Assembly (NCBI GenBank): GCA_000711775.1
Contig: ARYC01000711.1
Coordinates: 35,648-99,647 of the forward strand
Origin: Oxytricha trifallax
Taxonomy: Eukaryota > Ciliophora > Spirotrichea > Sporadotrichida > Oxytrichidae
Length of the DNA stretch: 64,000 nucleotides
Direction of reading: 5' to 3'
In this document: positions 60,829 through 64,000 of the stretch, piece by piece
Position numbering within the stretch: the stretch's first letter is position 1
Layout: every line of letters begins with the position of its first letter
The notes under the pieces: generated by a model
What the model was told of the DNA's origin: nothing
Database searches by the model: none
Seen by the model: the letters and a program-made list of their open reading frames with translations, nothing else
Program-made: the position numbers and the translations under genes

Positions 60829-62222
60829 TCAATTTTAGTAAATTATATTAATTATTTCATAATCATTTTTAAGAATTCTAAGAATTTCTTTTGATTTTGA
60901 AAATTCCAAGATTTTCAATATTTATGCTGTCTAGGAATGAAGATCTCACACTGCTCGCAACAGATTGATAATTTGAGTTTGCAGACTTAAAATGAGATAT
61001 AGTTTTAAGAGTTGAATTATTTTCTCTAGTTTTTTACTCTTTTCTCCTTATCTCTACTATGCTTAATTTTCTTTAGAAAACTTAAGCAAAACTATCATTT
61101 TTTCCTCTAAAATTTACTGATTAATTTGTTTAATTAATCTGCTGTGAAATTGTCATTAAACTGTTTTCTATATAGTTTGTTGATTATTTAGAAAAGCTTT
61201 CTTAAGAAAATTTTCTTTATATCACTCTATCAATAAGTTTGTTAGTATTTTAAGATTTCTATTTTGCTAATCTCAATGGAGAGAGCTAAGACAATTCCCT
61301 TATTGATTTTGCCCTAATGTCTATAGTCTAATTATCAATAATTTTTTAATTCTATTTGAAAACATCAGCTGCTATATTATTCACATTTTTATACTCAAAT
61401 TTTTACCTCTCCTAAAGCTTTTATCTCTATCTTTAAATTATTTTATTCGCATTGATTTGCCGTATTCTATCCATAAATGGTTTCTCTACAACATTTTCGC
61501 ATTCAAACTGTCTCAGCTCATTTAAGATGTTTTAATTAGAGTCATACTAATTCTTGTATTTTTATAACTTTAAATTTACTAACTTTACAGCATTATTGAA
61601 TTCATTTCTTTATCTTCCTTTACTTATAAAAATATTTTCGTTATCTTATATTTCTGTTAAAAATAGTTCATCCTCTATTACTGGCAGATTTTGTGAAATA
61701 TTTCGATGATGTTTTACCAATTTTTATTTTTCTTAGGTGTTTTAATTTGTTCCTATTTAAGATCTAGATTGAATAGAAGACAAATCATCTTTTAAGACTG
61801 GAAATTGAATGATCTTATTTTAGTTTATTTTCTCTAAATTATTCTGTGAAAGCCTTTGAGTTTAAATATTTACACTTGATAATCGCTTGCTAGTTTTTTG
61901 TACGTTTATAGGATTCCCTTATTTGTTTAGCTCTTTTTCTTATAGTTTGATTTACAATTGTTCTATTCCTTCATCGATTTCTTCTTAAAATGTTTTCAAT
62001 TGATTAGCATCTTTTTGATTCGGATACATTTTACTAAGATTTTTGGGTGGTTCTTTTGCTACAACACCCCCTTAACTTTAATGAATCATAAAATCTATTT
62101 CCTTGAAGTCTAAATTGGACCTCTTCTATACATACTATTAAAATGCTTTTTTAGAGAAGTAATCTCTTTTTTCTTTCTCAATATCCCACATCATACTTTC
62201 TCTATTTTAAGGATGTATCAAT
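60829..62222 (-). CDS. Unknown coiled-coil protein, 5' part displaced by a TBE
   Basis: Reads on the minus strand from the TBE junction: HPQNRESMMWDIEKEKRDYF, then SKKAFQQYVQKRSNLDFKEI, SQGGVVAKEPPKNLSKMYPN, FQEEIDEGIEQLQIKLQEKE and PFMDRIRQINANKIIQRQ. The 3' half is Gln/Ile-rich (QINQTNQQILEEKMIVLLKF), ending RILKNDYEIINIIYQN and TGA at 60831-60829. The N-terminal part must lie beyond 64000, because TBE copy 3 begins at 62223. No family is recognised. Confidence 0.65.
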
Positions 62223-62372
62223 CAAAACCCCAAAGCCCTTTCAGTAGTTTGATTGAGTTTTTGATTAATAAAAGTAGACTATTAGTGCATACTTTATTAG
62301 GGTTTATGTAGGGGTTTAATGTTTAAATATTAGTATTTTAAGTGAGTATAACAAGCGAGTTTTTAAAATATT

Positions 62373-63843
62373 TCACACAAACATAAGCTTAGAGTCATGT
62401 GGCAGTTCTCTGAATTTTATCTTTCTTAGTTGATGTTTGATTGTTTCTATTGTTTGTTAATTCTCTTAGCTTGGCTTGATAATAGTTGAGTATGCAAGTT
62501 CTCTGAGACCTCCATTTATTTTATTTTCATCGAGATATTGTTTGATTCTTTGCTTAGAATCTCTCTCACCCCTGCAGTTAAAGTAATCGTTTCTTGGCAT
62601 TTCGCTCTCTATTATTATTACTGCTAGAGCCCAGATATCCCATTAAGTGTCTCCATCTCTCACATCCTCTTTCTCTGGGAAATATCCAGGAGTGCCGTAT
62701 ACATTTCCTTATGCAGAGGCTTTCACTCTTTGAGCTCAGTTGAAGTCAATAATATAAACTCTAAGGCTGAAAGTTCATCATGATGTTCTCTGGCTTTAAG
62801 TCTCTATGAACATAACCTAGCTTGTGAAGCTCTTCAATTCCTTGAACTATCTGCTATACTATCTAGCTAACTTATCTCTGACATCTATTGTCAGATAAGA
62901 ATTATCTATAAGTCATTTCTAGTAAAGGAAGCCTGAAGGCTACATGATCTTTACCAAGTAAAATAGCATCAAGCTATATGATATGCCTGCAATCATTTAA
63001 CTTTGCCTTTTAAAGAGCATAATATTCATTAGCAAATTCCATTTGGAACTTGTCATCAGCAAGGAAGTAATTGAAAGGATATATCTTGTAAGCATATTAT
63101 TCATCCGTAATGACTCTCTTCTCTATTTTATCTTCAAGAGTGAGGTAGCTTTATAAGCAAGAATCTAAGTCAATAATTTTTAATATGGGAATTTTCATTG
63201 CCTCTATTTTAACCATGATTTTATTGATCTCAGAGACTGGAAAGTTCTTGACTGCTTTCTTCATTTTAACTTACTTCTAGACTTCAACTCGAAGAGACTC
63301 CACTGGGGGGCGGGGGGGCGGGGGGGGGGGGGCTTTCTTGATCTTCTCTTTTAGAAGAATTTATTCCCTGTAGGTTCATGAATAAAGACAAAACTTTAAT
63401 TGTGCTTTTTCTTAAGTGCACTTTGAGGTCTCTAGTATGAGAATATGGCTTCTCACAGAACTCACAGACATACTTCCCATCTTTCCTTAAATGCTTGAGA
63501 TATAACCTTGACATATCGTTGTGTATATCTCTCAAGTGTCTCATATAAGTTGACTTGTAAGGGAAAACATTATGCATTCTTTGCATTAATAGTCAACTTT
63601 GGCTGGGATTTATTAATGCTCTATGGCGGGTTGTTTAACCTCCTCCTAAATTTGCAAAGCTTCTTTGATAACCTCCTACTTAACTTATATTTAAATCTCA
63701 AAGCTAGACTGGTCAAAGTTGTCATTAGTAGACTCCCACTGAGTACAAGCGTCTCTGGTCTCTACTTTTCTTGGTTGCTGGAATGATAACTTTTATTGAC
63801 ATGAATCAAGTAATGCCGCTCTTCTCAAAAGGTTAGCGCTCAT
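62373..63843 (-). pseudogene. TBE copy 3 zinc-finger/kinase-like gene with a poly-C insertion
   Basis: Starts ATG 63843 in the same MSANL context as copy 1 and ends KFV plus TGA at 62375-62373. Fingers CVFPYKSTYMRHLRD-like and CEFCEKPYSHTRDLKVHLRK are readable, and the kinase-like HRDLKPEN region is on the minus strand near 62810. A C-rich tract (G-rich on plus, 63304-63334) adds a run of Pro/Ala codons where copy 1 has none. Some frames shift between finger and kinase parts. Classed as a probable pseudogene because of these breaks. Confidence 0.7.
63304..63334. repeat. Poly-G/C tract inside TBE copy 3
   Basis: About 31 bases, G with two interspersed C, in a window that is otherwise very AT-rich. 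In copy 1 the same place reads AAACCCAGTGG, so the tract expanded from CCC. Confidence 0.85.
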
Positions 63844-64000
63844 TTTAGTTTTCTGATATATTTTATTATAATAATGATAAAATCTACCTAGATAAACTAA
63901 TATAGTAGAGTATAAGACACTCTAGTAGATTGTTTGCTGAGAGGTAAGAAAATTAACTAACCATAAAAGACTGTAAGTTGACATATTTTATGAGAATTTT

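Larger units (their letters stand above)
62220..64000 (-). mobile_element. TBE transposon copy 3 (from 62223), continues past the window
   Basis: Starts CAAAACCCCAAAGCCC with the same sub-terminal sequence as TBE copy 1 (TTTGATTGAGTTTTTGATT), so it is the same subfamily in the opposite orientation. AAT at 62220-62222 is one side of the expected ANT duplication; the other is outside the window. Only the zinc-finger kinase gene is contained. Confidence 0.92.

Overview
The window looks like germline (micronuclear) DNA of a stichotrichous ciliate, most likely Oxytricha/Sterkiella or a close relative. Three observations support this. (1) Conserved proteins read through only if TAA and TAG are glutamine and TGA is the sole stop. 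(2) Many coding stretches are cut by short AT-rich inserts flanked by short direct repeats (pointers); deleting the insert plus one repeat restores a conserved frame. (3) There are three telomere-bearing elements (TBE transposons), whose ends begin with C4A4 telomere-like repeats and which have 3-bp ANT target duplications. TBEs are known from the germline of Oxytricha and its relatives and are removed from the somatic genome.

Layout, left to right: RCK/MAK-type kinase (-, 3' end off the window); a 262-bp inverted-repeat element; a Q-rich and C2H2 zinc-finger region (-, one or two genes); NF-YC (+) split by TBE copy 1; GDP-mannose pyrophosphorylase-like GMPPA (-); HAT1 histone acetyltransferase (-); a divergent pair of CFAP97/KIAA1430-like genes (- and +); a P4-ATPase (-); a coiled-coil gene (-) split by a 1.35-kb foldback element; a second coiled-coil gene (-); an E2F factor (-); histidyl-tRNA synthetase (-) split by TBE copy 2; a small unknown gene (-); a Ser/Gln-rich basic protein (-); PRPF38B splicing factor (+); a multi-EF-hand protein (+); a large cyclic-nucleotide-binding-like protein (+); a Q-rich coiled coil (-); a second copy of the 262-bp element; a leucine-rich-repeat protein (+); and a coiled-coil gene (-) split by TBE copy 3, which runs off the right edge. 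Genes are tightly packed, often 50-150 bp apart, as expected for loci that become one-gene nanochromosomes.

The common theme is mobile DNA sitting inside conserved genes. In NF-YC and HisRS, removing the TBE together with one target-duplication copy restores the conserved protein codon by codon, so these TBEs behave as internal eliminated sequences whose pointer is the target duplication. The foldback element has terminal inverted repeats made of 9-10 tandem ~18-20 bp units centred on GACGTC (often the CRE palindrome TGACGTCA), an 8-bp target duplication, and a 171-codon open frame in the ciliate code. It is the least familiar structure in the window.

Several frames contain single-base shifts in short homopolymers, in NF-YC and in the TBE genes. 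These could be assembly errors or real decay, so exon boundaries given for fragmented genes are approximate. All translations were done by eye and no database search was run.
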